Shown here: in pieces, positions 1-10,480 of the stretch
Position numbering within the stretch: the stretch's first letter is position 1
Layout of the letters: each line of letters begins with the position of its first letter
From: Prorocentrum cordatum
Lineage: Eukaryota; Sar; Dinophyceae; Prorocentrales; Prorocentraceae
Length of the DNA stretch: 64,000 nt
NCBI GenBank assembly: GCA_963575745.1
Contig: CAUYUJ010018460.1
Span: forward strand, 250,001 to 314,000
Direction: 5' to 3'
Position numbers and translations under genes: made by a program
Notes under the pieces: generated by a model
The model's input: only the letters and a program-made list of their open reading frames with translations
Told to the model about the DNA's origin: nothing
Database searches by the model: none

Positions 1-1669
1 GCTTGAAATGCGTACGTTGTGGTTTATGTGCCGTGTGCACGCGTGTTTTTCTATTCGGGTAATGCATGCCATGTGCTGTAAGTTGGTATGTCGTGATGTC
101 CTTCGCTTGTGCTCGCTTTGCGGCTGTAGGTTCAGCTGCGTTATGTAGTTGATGGATTTCGTTCCCACGGTTATGTACGTGGTTTGGGTTGGTAGTGCCT
201 GTTACGCACACGCATTGTTCAGATGTGAGGATGAGGCACAAGTGTTAAGCATAATCTTGGTAACTGGTACTAACAAGTGCTAGCGAAATAAAGTCTTGGC
301 GTGCGATACTACAACTACGCGATGTTGATGATGTGGTCTCTCTTGGTCCGAGATGGGCGTGCTGCCCAAGTGTATAATAGTGAGTGCGCATAAAGTGCGT
401 CATCGCTTCATGCTCTTCACAATGTGATGTTGATGTGTGCTATTGGCCTAACATGCCGGTACACTTATTAGTATGTGGCAGAAGAGTGTGGCAATCATAC
501 GCGTTCCTGCCGCTACTTATCGGGTATGGCATTGGTAGCTACACGCGCTGCATATGTTTGCGGCGCTCTTTCTTATATTGATGCTACGGATGCGTGTCGG
601 TGTGTCGGTTGTTGGTTAAGTTTCAGTATCTGCGTCATTAAGACTTGCTTTTGGTGTATGCGACAGATGCATGGCTGATGCATCCCGTAAGTGTTTGGAA
701 TGGATGCTGCCGCTGGCGCATTCCACTGGCGCGTGTTATGCTTGTCTGCAACTGGTGTGCGTTACATCAGTTGTTTTGTAGAGGTTCCCGAAGTATGCTT
801 TTGGTGCATTAATGCATACATGCCGCATTTGCAAGTGTTGCCTGAACTGGGTTGGCTTGTGCTAGTCGCGCAGGTTGCGCATGTCAGACGTTGACGTACG
901 TTCTTGCTGTGTGATAATAAATCCTGTTTGCGGTTCGTGTGAAGACATGTTCTTGATATCCGTTCTGAACGTCAGAATGCCACGGGAGGGCATGACGACG
1001 TGACGCCTGGACGGCGTGACGCGACCCTGGTGGGGCTCGGGTGGCGGAATCTCCAAAGATCACCCTGGCCTCTTGGGGCTGGAAGGCCATAGTATGCTGG
1101 TTTGGCGAGGCGGGGCGTGACGCCATGACGCCGCTGTGGCAGGGACGCCTCTGTGGCAGGGACTGGCGAGACAAGCTCTCGAAGGTCACCGGGCTGATTG
1201 GGGCCTGGCGACCACTGCACGCTGGGTGGGCGAAGCGGGTCGAAAGCCCTTTGCTGACCATCGCATTAGCAAGTCCAGCCAGTCGGGTATGAAAGGAAGA
1301 CCACAACACAACCGTACAGGCACATTGAGGAGAGAATAACAAATACCGGCTCCTCATAACAAGCATTTGGCTTCAAACAATCCTCATCACAAATTTTAGG
1401 CGTGAGGTCCAGACGGTGCGCGCGCCTACTGGAACAATGCGCGCGGGGCACGGAGGTCTCGCCCAGCGCGGTGGTCGGGCCAGGTCAGCGAAAGACCCAA
1501 AACATTGGACGAAAGAAACCAAAACAATCCCCGGGCGAAACGGAAACTCAAAACACGTGGTGTGAAACCCTAAAACTGGTTCGTAGACAATTGGCAGCCT
1601 GGTGACAATGGAGGGTGAGCAACAGCAGCAGAAAGAGGAACAGGTGGCCGTGTTCACTTCTGATTTGTT
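1..1669. other. No gene recognised
   Basis: Short open frames here are scattered over several frames and show no protein-like composition. Around 960-1260 the DNA is GC-rich and has imperfect repetition of 'GTGACGCC' and 'GGCAGGGAC' words. I see no exon signature of the kind found later in the window (pyrimidine tract, CAG, then GC3-rich codons). Confidence 0.5.
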
Positions 1670-3525
1670 TTCATGGCGAACTATGCTTTGTTATGTGCAC
1701 CTCTGTCAATGTATGACTTGATATGTTACGCGGTGCTTTGCTCGACGGCAGCATGTTACGACATGATCTGGTATGTCGAACTATATCCTACAATGCGTTG
1801 CTCATTGACGCCGATTCCGTTTTGATCAGGTAATTCATAAATTATTATGATATGATCCGCTATGGTGTGCCATGTTCTGATCGGCATCATACTCCTAATG
1901 AGAACGGTCACTGTTGTGTAGAAGAGTGGTCAACTATGTTCAGGGTAATAATGTCACACGAAAAATGCTGATTTGCGTTCTGTTATGTTATGACGGACCG
2001 GTGTGGTTTCATGAGTGCGTCACGCTCGATACGTCGTCCAAAAAACGATCGTTGCTGCGGCTATTGGTTCTGGTGGCTGGCGTGACCTCGGCGCGAACGT
2101 CGCGTCTGATTGTAACATGAGAGTACGGTAAAGTATGATGTGCTGTGCCTCTTCAGTTGTGCGGTTCTGTTACGCTCACATATTTGACAGTATGTTGTGG
2201 CATGTTAGGATGCACTCTGCTCTGCGGCGCCAGTTTACGACAAATTATGTTATGTCCGGTTACGCTCGGCCGTTCTGTGTTCAGAGATGCTGTCCGCGGT
2301 CTTCGGAATTCCGTATCGTGAACTATGATATGATCTGTTATGCTATGGCACGTTCGGTCGTGATGCTCCTCATCCATAGTGTCGCTGCTGTACTGAACAG
2401 CGATGTAATCTTTTTTCTTATATTTTGCGCCATAATCTGCCATGATCTGTTCTCGACGGGCCGGCGTGGCGTCTTGACGCCTCTCACGTTCGATACGTCG
2501 TCCGATCGGTCTTTGCTGCGCCTGTTAATTATTGTGGCCAACTTGACCTGGGCGAGCACATTGCGCTTGCATATCGATCAGTACGTCCATTATGTAATGA
2601 TGTTCCCCTTCACTGATGTCCTCTCTTCTGTCATAAGATGCCCTGGTATACCCACCTCCTTCACGGTATGCTTGGATATGGTATGGTATGCTCTGCTGTG
2701 GCACCACGCTATGCAAGGATATGGAACACCAGGTTATGTTATGGTATGCGAAGCTCTGTCTACTGATGCTGTTTACGGCATGGCCTCGTTCATTCTAGCA
2801 AATTGTGAATTCACATGCCATGCCATACCCCACAACAACAGTTATTATCTTGGATGGTTTAGCAAGCCCGCTGGCATAGATGAAGTAGTGTAATGATTAT
2901 GTTATGGTATGCGGGAGACGCTGCGCTCTGTTGATGTTCCTCTGCAAGGGGGTGAACTGTGTGATGCTATAATACATTCAAGACCGTCGTGGTGGAAATC
3001 GTAAAAAATATTGTATGATTTGTTATGGTATGTCATGATGTACTCGTCTATGCTCCACTGTGCCATAATGTGCGATGTCACGCTAGGCTAAGCGCGATGG
3101 TGCGTCATGCCATGCTCTGTTCCAACATGGCATGTAAGTGTAGGTTCTGCTATGCTAGGTTGTGGTCTGCTATTTCAGAATATGCAATGCCGCGCTCAGA
3201 CACGACGTACTTCGGCATGGGTTGGAATGCTGTGTGCTGTGATGCTGAGTTAGGTTATGATATGGTATGCCATGTTATGGCGATGGTATGGTACAGCTTG
3301 CCAGTGTGATCTGGTACGCTCTGTTATGTTATGCTACTGTTTGTAGTGGTATGCTCTGGTCTGTATGCTCCAGCCTGTCAATGCATGCGCTGTTATGCAA
3401 CGCGATGGTATTGGCTGTCGTGAAAGCTGTGTTAGAGCATGACCTGCCCTATTTCGGTATCATGGTACGTTACATTCTGTTCTGTAGTACTATGGTATCA
3501 CGCGCTATGCGATACTATGCTTTTT
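1670..3525. repeat. TATG-rich degenerate repeat landscape
   Basis: The words TATGGTATG, GTTATG and TATGCT recur dozens of times without a fixed period. A block around 2,005-2,100 with GATACGTCGTCC recurs at about 2,485-2,580, suggesting an old duplication of roughly 470 bp. The longest open frame (2,135-2,893) is rich in Cys, Tyr and Met simply because of the TATG/TGT words, so I do not call it coding. The same texture resumes at 5,084, so the two elements at 3,526-5,083 interrupt it. Confidence 0.6.
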
Positions 3526-4162
3526 CCCTACCTAGGCTCTGCCTAGAAGGGTTCTTACTCTCTTAGCTTAAAGAGGCCGGGCAATGTAAATCGCCCCGGG
3601 CGGTTCCCCCAGTCCCCGCCCCGCGGTTCCCCCAGTTACGTCCCCGTAACTTAGCGTTGCTTATATCATCGTAGCTTAGCTTAGCTTAGCTTAGCTTAAG
3701 CTTAGCTCAGCTTAGCTTAGTTTAGCTTAACTTAGCTTAGCTTATCTCATCTTAGTTTAGCTTAGCATGTCTCATCTTAGCTTAGCTTAGCTAAGCTTAG
3801 TTTACCTTAGCTTAGCTTAAACTTAGCCTATCTCCTCTTAGCTTAGCTTAGCCTAGCTCGGCTTAGCCTGGCCTAGCTTAGCTTAGCTTAGCTTAGCCTA
3901 GCTTTGCCTAGCTTAGCTTAGCTGAACCTAGCTTTTCTCATCTTAGCTGAGCCCTTAGCTTAGCGTAGCTTCGCTTAGCTTAGCTTAGCCTATATCATCT
4001 TAGCTGAGCTTAATTTGGCCTAGCCTAGCCTAGCTTAGCTTAGCTTAGCTTATCTGATAACATCTTAGCTTTGCTTAGCTTAGCTTATCTTAGCTATCTC
4101 ATCTTAGCTTAGCTTAGCTTAGCTTATGTTGCTTTCCTAAGGGCTCCAACTCCTAGGTAGGG
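3526..4162. mobile_element. TIR element with internal GCTTA satellite, copy 1
   Basis: The copy begins with CCCTACCTAGG and ends with its exact reverse complement CCTAGGTAGGG. Just inside the left end is a unique segment (about 3,537-3,640) with two GCGGTTCCCCCAG words. The interior (about 3,660-4,125) is a degenerate array of AGCTT / GCTTA words. It then ends with 'GGGCTCCAACT' before the right terminus. No coding sequence is seen, so this would be a non-autonomous element of about 637 bp. A target-site duplication was not obvious. The neighbouring copy shares both unique flanks, which argues for a defined element rather than a free satellite. Confidence 0.65.
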
Positions 4163-4209
4163 TCGCACTGGGATAATATATGGCATGTACTGTGCGTCTT
4201 GTGTTTATT

Positions 4210-5083
4210 CCCTACCTAGGCTCTGCCTAGAAGGGTTCTTACTCTCTTAGCTTAAAGGGGCCGGGCAGTGCAAATCGCCCCGGGCGGTTCCCCCAGTCCC
4301 CGCCCCGCGGTTCCCCCAGTCGCGCCCCCTGGGTTCACCCAGCTTAGCTTAGCTTCAGCTTAGCTTTAGCTTAGCTTGACCTTAGCTTTAGCTTAGTTTT
4401 AGCTTAGCTTTAGCTTTAGCTTAGCTTTTAGCTTAGCTTCAGCTTAGCTTTAACTTAGCTTTAGCTTAGCTGCAGCTTAGCTTCAGTTTAGCTCTAGCTT
4501 AGCTTTGCTTAGCTCTAGCTTAGCTTCAGCTTAGCTTTAGCTTAGCTCTAGCTTAGCTTTAGCTTAGCTCTAGCTTAGCTTCAGCTTAGCTTTAGCTTAG
4601 CTTTAGCCCAGCACTAGCTTAGCTTCAGCTTAGCTTCAGCTTAGCTCTAGCTTAGCGTTAGCTTAGCTCTAGCTTAGCTTTAGCTTAGCTTTAGCTTAGC
4701 TTTAGCTTAGCTTTAGCTTAGCTTCAGCTTAGCTTCAGCTTAGCTTTAGCTTAGCTCTAGCTTAGCGTCAGCTTAGCTTCAGCTTAGCTTTAGCTTAGCT
4801 CTAGCTTAGCTTCAGCTTAGTTTTAGCTCGGTTTCAGCTTAGCTTCAGCTTATCTTTAGCTTAGCTTCAGCTTAGCTCTAGCTTAGCTGTAGCTTAGCTA
4901 TAGCTTAGCGTTAGCTGAGTGTTAGCTTAGCTTTAGCTTAGCTTTAGCTTGGCCTTAGCTTAGCTTTAGCTTAACTTTAGCTTAGCTTTAGCTTAGCTTC
5001 AGCTTAGCTGCTTCTTAGCTTTAGCTTAGCTTTACTGTCACTACTAATGCTGCTTTCCTAGGGGCTCCAACTCCTAGGTAGGG
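4210..5083. mobile_element. TIR element with internal GCTTA satellite, copy 2
   Basis: It has the same ends as copy 1 (CCCTACCTAGG at 4,210 and CCTAGGTAGGG at 5,073-5,083), the same left unique segment with GCGGTTCCCCCAG, and the same right segment before the terminus. The internal satellite is longer and is a different variant: alternating AGCTTT/AGCTTC with TTAGCTTAGC, roughly 10-12 bp per unit, from about 4,340 to 5,035. The two copies are only 47 bp apart, in the same orientation. No coding capacity is seen. Confidence 0.65.
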
Positions 5084-5490
5084 TCGCACTTGGATAATTT
5101 GCTATGCTGCGCAAATTCATATGATGGTATGCTATACTGTGATATGTGATGTTGTGGTAGGATGTGTGATGCTATGGTATGATGTGCGTTGCTGTGCTAT
5201 GATTGCTCTGCTCTGTCGTTGCATGCAAGGATCTGCTGCCTTATCTGATAATATTACATGTTAGTTAACATAAATGCCGTTACTTTATAATCGTATGCTA
5301 GGCAATTATCTGCAAACGTATGCTATGATAGGCCGCGCTGTGTCATGATGTGCTTTGTCTTGGTGTGGCATGATCTGGATTGTGATGCTGCGTTAAACAA
5401 TGCTCTGTTATGGTGTCGACTGTAACGCGGTGTTCAGTTATGGTATGTCGTGTTATGTGGTGTTGTGCGGTGTTATGTTCTGTCATGTTA
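5084..5490. repeat. TATG-rich degenerate DNA, continued
   Basis: This is the same TATGGTATG / GTGATGTTGTG texture as before 3,526. No exon was recognised. Confidence 0.5.
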
Positions 5491-5501
5491 AAATGTGTTC
5501 T

Positions 5502-5645
5502 CCGGGGATTCCCCGTGGACCTGGGGATCTGGCGGCCGCGGCGGTATGCAGGATGGGCGGGTCGGCGCGAGGCCGGAGTCTCGGGATACTCTCGGTGGAC
5601 CTGGGTATCTGGCGGCCGCGGTATGCAGGGTGGGCGGGCCAGGAG
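5502..5645 (+). repeat. Two-unit tandem duplication, about 80 bp
   Basis: The words 'GTGGACCTGGG', 'ATCTGGCGGCCGCGG' and 'TATGCAGG' occur in the same order at about 5,514-5,560 and 5,597-5,640, which marks a local duplication. Confidence 0.6.
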
Positions 5646-5764
5646 GCTTGTTCATGAAATCTACCGACCCCAACATCTCAGGTGGAGAATCATGCTCCAT
5701 TCCCCCTCCTCCCTCCTCATCGTCCTCATCCTCCCTCCTGCATCCTCCTCCTGCCCCCCCCCCA

Positions 5765-5845
5765 CCTCCCGCAGTCCGCGGGTCCTCGGCCTCCGCAAGG
5801 ATCTGGTCGAAGGCCGCATCGGCGACCTATCGCGGAACACACTCT
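5765..5845 (+). pseudogene. Exon-like fragment after a pyrimidine tract
   Basis: A C/T-rich tract ends in GCAG at about 5,775. A GC3-rich frame follows whose peptide reads amphipathically (contains 'RKDLVEGRIGDL') and stops at a TAA near 5,845. Beyond the stop the same frame still reads plausibly ('RLLAAVTK'), so this may be an exon broken by a nonsense change. No partner exons were found nearby. Function unknown. Confidence 0.25.
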
Positions 5846-5917
5846 AACGCCTCCTCGCGGCCGTCACCAAGCCGTCGCCCTCTCCCCCGACCTCTTCTCC
5901 TCCCTCCTCACTGCTTC

Positions 5918-6090
5918 GGGGATGGACAGACCCCCTTTTAGCAAAACGTGGTTTAGTGAAAACGACCTGAGGCCCAAACCTGGCGGGCGCAGGCCTGGAA
6001 AATAGCGGCCACGGCGCCCTCTCGAGAACCGAAAACGGACAACTCACTAATCGACGTGTCACTGTTGGGGGTTCTGTCCACCCCCGACTC
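5918..6090 (+). repeat. Dispersed repeat R1, copy 1 of 3
   Basis: It shares blocks in fixed order with copies at about 48,197-48,370 and 62,531-62,703: GGGGATGGACAGA, TTAGTGAAAACGACCT, CAAACCTGGCGGGCGC, GGCGCCCTCTCGAGAACCGA and AATCGACGTGTCA, ending near TCTGTCCACCCCCGA. All three copies point the same way. No coding frame is conserved, so a non-autonomous element or old retroposed RNA is likely. The class is unknown. Confidence 0.7.
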
Positions 6091-6288
6091 TAGGGGGCGG
6101 CAAAGAGGGGGGTGTCCAAGAGGGGGGGTGCAAATCATGACCGGCGGCATGTGCGCGGCCCCGGGGGGGGGCCAGGGACGTAATGAAATAAGAAAAGGTG
6201 CCATGACATCCTGGGAAATATCATGGCCCCCGCCATGATATCCACCCCCCCCTAGTCATCACCCCCCTCTTTGCCGCCCCCGAGACTC
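6086..6288. repeat. Inverted repeat, 29-bp arms
   Basis: The left arm at 6,086-6,114 (core GGGGGCGGCAAAGAGGGGGG) is complementary to the right arm at 6,260-6,288 with one or two mismatches. The loop of about 145 bp contains another short palindrome around CCATGATATCC. It directly follows repeat R1, so the two may be nested. Confidence 0.65.
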
Positions 6289-6480
6289 CTGCGTGCTCCC
6301 CGTGTGGCACGCCCTCCCCCCGGGGCGGGCCCGCTCGTCGTCCGGTATGCCGCCCCGGTGGCGGCCCCACGAGGCCCGCGGGGGGCGCTGGGCCGCCCGA
6401 GCACGGCGGGCACCCTCGGGAACCGCCTCCTCTCGAGCTTGACTGAGAACGAGAAGGCTGTCGTGATTCGAGTACTTGCC

Positions 6481-6600
6481 ATCGCTCGGACGTCCATGTC
6501 CTCTGCATTTTCCGGTTTCGTGCGTGTGTTTTTTTGCTCGATGGTCCAGGATGGTCCTCGATGGTTCTCGCCGAGAGAAACATGCACACGTCCGAGCGAT
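6481..6600. repeat. Inverted repeat, 13-bp arms
   Basis: ATCGCTCGGACGT (6,481-6,493) pairs with ACGTCCGAGCGAT (6,588-6,600). The interior repeats 'GATGGTCC' and 'GATGGTTCTC'. It lies just left of another hairpin element. Confidence 0.6.
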
Positions 6601-6606
6601 GCCTAG

Positions 6607-6775
6607 AGTAAGGGGTCGACTGCAGAATTGAGCGGCCACCAACTTGACTTCTCCGTCGGATCTACGAACGAATGCGTAGACTGCTTCGTTGATCCACGAG
6701 CACTCTGCGCATTTCTCGTCGACTCTACGAAACAGCAAGTTGAGGGCAAATCAATTCTGCCGTCGATCCCCTACT
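6607..6775. mobile_element. MITE-like hairpin, about 170 bp
   Basis: The left end AGTAAGGGGTCGACTGCAG plus AATTGA pairs with the right end TCAATTCTGC plus CGTCGATCCCCTACT. That is roughly 25 bp with a few mismatches. Further pairing (CAACTTG / CAAGTTG) lies inside. No coding capacity is seen. The outer flanks show no clear target-site duplication. Confidence 0.55.
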
Positions 6776-7265
6776 CGAATGATTGGATTGGCTAAGGGTC
6801 CGATCCAGGATTTCCACGAGTACCTAGCGGCCCTCGTGTCTGCAGCCCGTGTGGAGCATTGAGACAACTGGGGGGGAAAACTTGGAAACCTTGGAACACA
6901 CCATTATCATAACCTCTTGCTCCCCTGATCATGGTCGGCGCGGATTTCTGGGATCGGCGCGCCCGCGGCGCCGATCCGAAGCATCCGCGCCCAGATCAGG
7001 GCACATGCCATGCTTGAATGCTCCCCCGATTCATGGCGGCAGGAATTCTGGCACGCCTGGAATGGGTACGGGAGCATGGGTACGATGTCATACAGCAGAG
7101 ATGGTCCCCAGAACCGACAGCGGCCGCTGCTGTGCATGCACAAGCAGAAAGTCCTCGCAAGCACAAGCAACAGCCTGCAACACAGAGCTTAAGCAGAAGT
7201 TCTTCTCAACTGATGAAAACAGTCGAGTCGCTAGCGTATAATAGAAGCAAGGCACTGTGCAGCCC
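6776..7265. other. No gene recognised
   Basis: The DNA is of mixed composition. A minus-strand frame of 87 codons (6,907-7,170) exists, but its composition is not convincingly protein-like. Nothing else was seen. Confidence 0.4.
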
Positions 7266-7802
7266 TTACTCGCCTGGGCAAGTGTCGAACGGTGCGCCGC
7301 AGACGCGACTGATGCCCACGCAACTAGTACTCTGGCTCGGCGCTGCCGTCGAAGAACCTATTTGCAGGTCGATGTAGTTCAGCGCGCTCCTCCCCATCAT
7401 GTTCACGAACGTCTCGAATATCCAATGCCCTGCTCAACCACTGTTTTCGGAGTTCGCAAATTGATTCAACGCGTCAAACAAAGGCTCGACGTGCCCGATC
7501 GGGAGACCGTGAAAAACATCCGAAATCACATCTCTGCCTTCCCACTTTGATCGTACATACTTGTGGGCGACATTTGTGGCGTTCCACTTCAAACTGAAGG
7601 AAACTATTGGGAGGTCAAAGCGAGTCAGCACAATGGCATCGATGTTACTCTTATCGTGAAGAGCTAGCTCGAGAACTTTGACGAAGCTGTCTACTATGCG
7701 TGGCACGTGCTCGTTCGTAAACTAATGGTTGAGTAGGCTCAGCTCGCGAAGAAGACGCTGGTCACGCTGTGAGCAATTCGCGTCAACGTACAGAGCACTC
7801 AT
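7266..7802 (-). pseudogene. Decayed gene with an 'LTRFD' motif
   Basis: One minus-strand frame reads from an ATG at 7,800-7,802 to a TAA at 7,266-7,268. It is interrupted only by an in-frame TAG (7,722-7,724) and a TGA (7,434-7,436). The peptide is protein-like throughout: 'SALYVDANC' near the start, 'DAIVLTRFDLPIV' in the middle, then 'SKWEGRDVISDVFHGLPIG', and after the second stop 'AGHWIFETFVNMMG'. A hydrophobic strand followed by T-R-F-D and a later D-V-F-h-G-L-P reminds me of a family common in dinoflagellates and other algae (possibly glycosyltransferase-like), but I cannot name it. The N-terminal side is cut off exactly where repeat DNA begins at 7,803. With two stops and no frameshift, this is a recently disabled or partly processed copy. 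Confidence 0.55.
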
Positions 7803-8490
7803 TTGTAATTCCGGTCATTTGTAATTCCCGTCATTTTCAATTCCGGCCACGGATTTGCAAATGAGAGGTGCCGACGGTAAGGCATGTGCTCAAGCGCTAT
7901 GCCCAACGTGTCTCCAAGGAGTCAGGGCGCAGCTTCTGCTTACGCTCGTAAAAGATCACAAGAATAACGGCAACAGCAACGTCGTCGCCGTTCCGTGTGA
8001 CACGCAGGATTTGCGTGTCACGTCTACGCGACACGCAAATTCTGCGTGTCGCGTCGCCCGGCCGCCCAGAGCGCGTTCCGGGTGACACGCAGGATTTGCG
8101 TGTCACGTTTAATTACTTACGCGACGCCGCCCCGAGCGCGTTCCGTGTGACGTGATACGCAGGATTGGCGTGTCGCGTAGACGTGACACGCAAATCCTGC
8201 GTGTCCGCCCCCCTGGCGTGGCCCGCGTGACACGCAGATTCTGCGTGTCCCCACCCCGGCCCCCCCGACCCCCGGCGTGCGACACGCACACTTTGGGCCC
8301 GCGTGACACGCAGATTCTGCGTGTCCCCACCTCGGCCCCCAGGACCCCCGGCGTGCGACGCGCAGATTTTGGGCCCGCGTGACACGCAGATTCTGCGTGT
8401 CCCACCCCGGCCCCCAGAACCCTTGGCGTGCGACAAGCGCGTTCATTTCTACTTCCGGTCATTTGCAATTCCGGCCACGAATTAGAAATG
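7803..8490. repeat. Array of 21-bp palindromes with flanking repeats
   Basis: About eight near-perfect palindromes of the form GACACGCAGATTCTGCGTGTC (longest shared core CACGCAG..CTGCGTG) lie at about 8,000, 8,031, 8,086, 8,156, 8,188, 8,229, 8,306 and 8,383. Half-sites with GACACGCACA or GACGCGCAG lie between the later ones. Spacing is 30-77 bp, and the GC-rich spacers resemble each other ('CCCCGGCCCCC', 'GCGTGCGACG'). The array is bracketed in direct orientation by TTTGTAATTCCGGTCATTTG-like sequence (7,803-7,865 and 8,446-8,488). Spacers are not unique, so this is not CRISPR. Confidence 0.75.
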
Positions 8491-8552
8491 AAGCGCGCCG
8501 AAGGGGCGGCGGAGGCCACGTGCAGCGGACATGTTCGGCACGATTGAAAAAA

Positions 8553-9526
8553 TGTCCTGGCGAAGGTCCCAATCATATGCACCCGTGCGTACCGCAAATG
8601 TGAGTATCTTCTTCGGTAGCGATCCCTAAGGGGCCACGAAACGCTTGGGTGCTGTGCCGGGGCCTTCGGTGGAGCTCCCTGTGGGGCCACGAAACGTGCA
8701 AGGGGTGTGCCGACATGGGTGCAGTGGGCGCATGCGAACGCAGCCACTGGGGCCTTCGGTTGGGGCTCCGTGTGGGGCCACGAAACGTGTGAGGGGTGTG
8801 CCGAACTGGGTGCGGTGGGCGCATGCGAACGCAGCTACTGGGGCCTTCGGTGGAACTCCCTGTGGGGCCACGAAGGGTGTGAGGGGTGTGCCGAACTGGG
8901 TGCGGTGGGTGCATGCGAACGCAGCCATTGGGGCCTTCGGTGGAACGCCCTGTGGGGCCACGGAACGTGCAAAGGGTGTGCCGAACTGGGTGCGGTGGGC
9001 GCATGCGAACGCAGCCAGGGCCTTCGGTGGAGCTCCCTGTGGGGCCACGACACGTGTGAGGAGTGTGCCGGAATGGGTGCAGTGGGCGCATGCGAACGCG
9101 GCCATTGTGGCCTTCGGTGGAGCTCCCTGTGGGGCCACGGAACGTGCAAGGGGTGTGCCGACATTGGCGCGGTGGGCGCATACGAACGCAGCCACTGGGG
9201 CCTTCGGTTGGGGCTCTCTGTGTGGCCACGAAGCGTGTGAGAGGTGTGCCGAACTGGGTGCGGTGGGCGCATGCGAACGCAGCCATTGGGGCCTTCGGTG
9301 GAGCTCCCTTTGAGGTCACGAAACGTGTGAGAGGTGTGCCGAAATGGGTGCGATGGGCGCATGCGAACGCAGCCACTGGGGCCTTCGGTGGAGCTCCCTG
9401 TGGATCACGAAACGTGTGAGGGGTGTGCTGAAATGGGCGCGGTGGGCGCATGTGAACGCAGCCACTGGCCCTTCGGTGGAGCTCCCTGTGGCGCCACGAA
9501 GTGTGTGAGAGGTGTGCCGAAATGGA
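8553..9526 (+). mobile_element. 90-bp-unit array element, copy 1 (plus orientation)
   Basis: The left end (CCTGGCGAAGG, CCCAATCATATGCA, then TCTTCGGTAGCGATCCC) matches the ends of the three other copies. About ten tandem units of roughly 90 bp follow, each containing GGCCTTCGGTGGAGCTCCCT, GGGGCCACGAAACGTG, GGTGTGCCGAA and GCGCATGCGAACGCAGCC. The usual right end (GAT microsatellite and ATGGTTGGG terminus) is missing. Instead the array runs into a GGAGA microsatellite at 9,522. Because 90 is a multiple of three, the array is open in several frames on both strands; I do not consider these frames genes. Confidence 0.8.
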
Positions 9527-9574
9527 GAGGAGAGGAGAGGAGAGGAGAGGAGAGGAGAGGAGAGGAGAGGAGAG
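9522..9574 (+). repeat. GGAGA microsatellite
   Basis: About ten perfect GGAGA/GAGAG units follow directly on the truncated last 90-bp unit. Confidence 0.85.
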
Positions 9575-9627
9575 AGGGCGGCGCTCCTGTTGGAGGCGGC
9601 GCGCGGAAGGGGGTAGGGGAAGGGGAG

Positions 9628-9742
9628 GGGGGAAAGCTTCTTAGAAGCAGGCTGCTTCTTAGAAGGGCCCGGCCCTACATCGAGAGACGAGGCCCGCGCC
9701 TTCTAAGAAGCAGGGGCGCCTCTAAGAAGCCTTCCCCCCTCC
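9628..9742. mobile_element. Palindromic element R3, copy 1
   Basis: The arms contain CTTCTTAGAAGCAGGCTGCT and, on the other side, the inverted GCCTTCTAAGAAGC and CTCTAAGAAGCC, so the 115 bp can fold almost end to end. Copy 2 is at 41,861-41,972. Both are followed by CTGCGCGTGGC, so the mobile unit may extend to about 9,775. No coding sequence. Confidence 0.65.
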
Positions 9743-10480
9743 TCCTGCCCCCCCTCTGCGCGTGGCCGAGCTCTCCTGGGCCCTGCAGACCAATCTTCAT
9801 CAACAACAAGATCAGCGTCCACGCGAACGTCGGCCAACTTCCGGTCCAGGGAGAGCTGCTGTTCTGATCCACGCGCCTGGGAGTTCAGGGCCAGGCCAGG
9901 CAATCGAGAGACAGCGTGCTAGCCACGACCCCCCACCATGGACACCGAGCGCCGCGCCACGCTGTAGAACGAAAGAGGCGGATGGCCACGTGCGGCTACT
10001 GAACATGCAGGGTAAGCAGTGACTGTCCTGAGCCACTATAGCCTGAGCCGCCATGGCTGGAGCCAACGTGGCTGCGGAGGGCCGCTGCTGTGCATGCGGC
10101 CTTCGGTCGCACGTGGGCGACGCCCGCGGCGGCGCCGACGGCCAGCCCCGCCCAGCATGGACAGCAGCTGCTGTCGGCCTCCGCCCCCGCTCTTGCCGTA
10201 CGGCCAGCGTGCCGACACACAAGGACCGCACGATGTATTGAGCAGGGACCGGCCGTCCCGGCATTCCTGCTGCCTGCCACGACATGTTTTCTTAGAGCCC
10301 AGACACGTGCTTGTAACGCAGTGGCCTTAGAACCTGACTGCGGTGCGCGAAAGCAAGACAGTCTCAGCCAGACGCATGTCGAGAACACTCCGCGAGGACC
10401 ACAGAAAGGTTGCTATGGCATTCTTTGGTGGGCCTATAGTTGTGGACGCCGCGACACTGGACACTCTAACAGTCCTATCA
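9743..10480. other. No certain gene; one exon-like stretch
   Basis: Around 9,785-9,865 both strands give plausible peptides (plus 'INNKISVHANVGQLP', minus 'KLADVRVDADLVVDED'). I cannot choose, and no splice context was found. The rest (to 10,480) is GC-rich without a convincing frame. Confidence 0.3.

Noticed and set aside
2135-2893. 252-codon frame in the TATG-rich region
   Set aside because: Its Cys/Tyr/Met/His-rich composition reflects TATG and TGT words, with no splice or codon signature.
3660-5040. GCTTA arrays as interstitial telomere repeat
   Set aside because: The units are AGCTT/GCTTA of variable length, not a TTTAGGG-type telomere, and are bounded by element ends.
7996-8410. Regularly spaced repeats that could be mistaken for CRISPR
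   Set aside because: Spacers resemble one another and vary from 10 to about 55 bp, repeats are themselves palindromes, and all other evidence is eukaryotic.
8573-9451. Open frames of 170-313 codons across the four 90-bp arrays
   Set aside because: The unit is 90 bp, a multiple of three, so frames stay open on both strands in several phases. The peptides are pure 30-residue repeats, and copies car­ry indels that are not frame-preserving.
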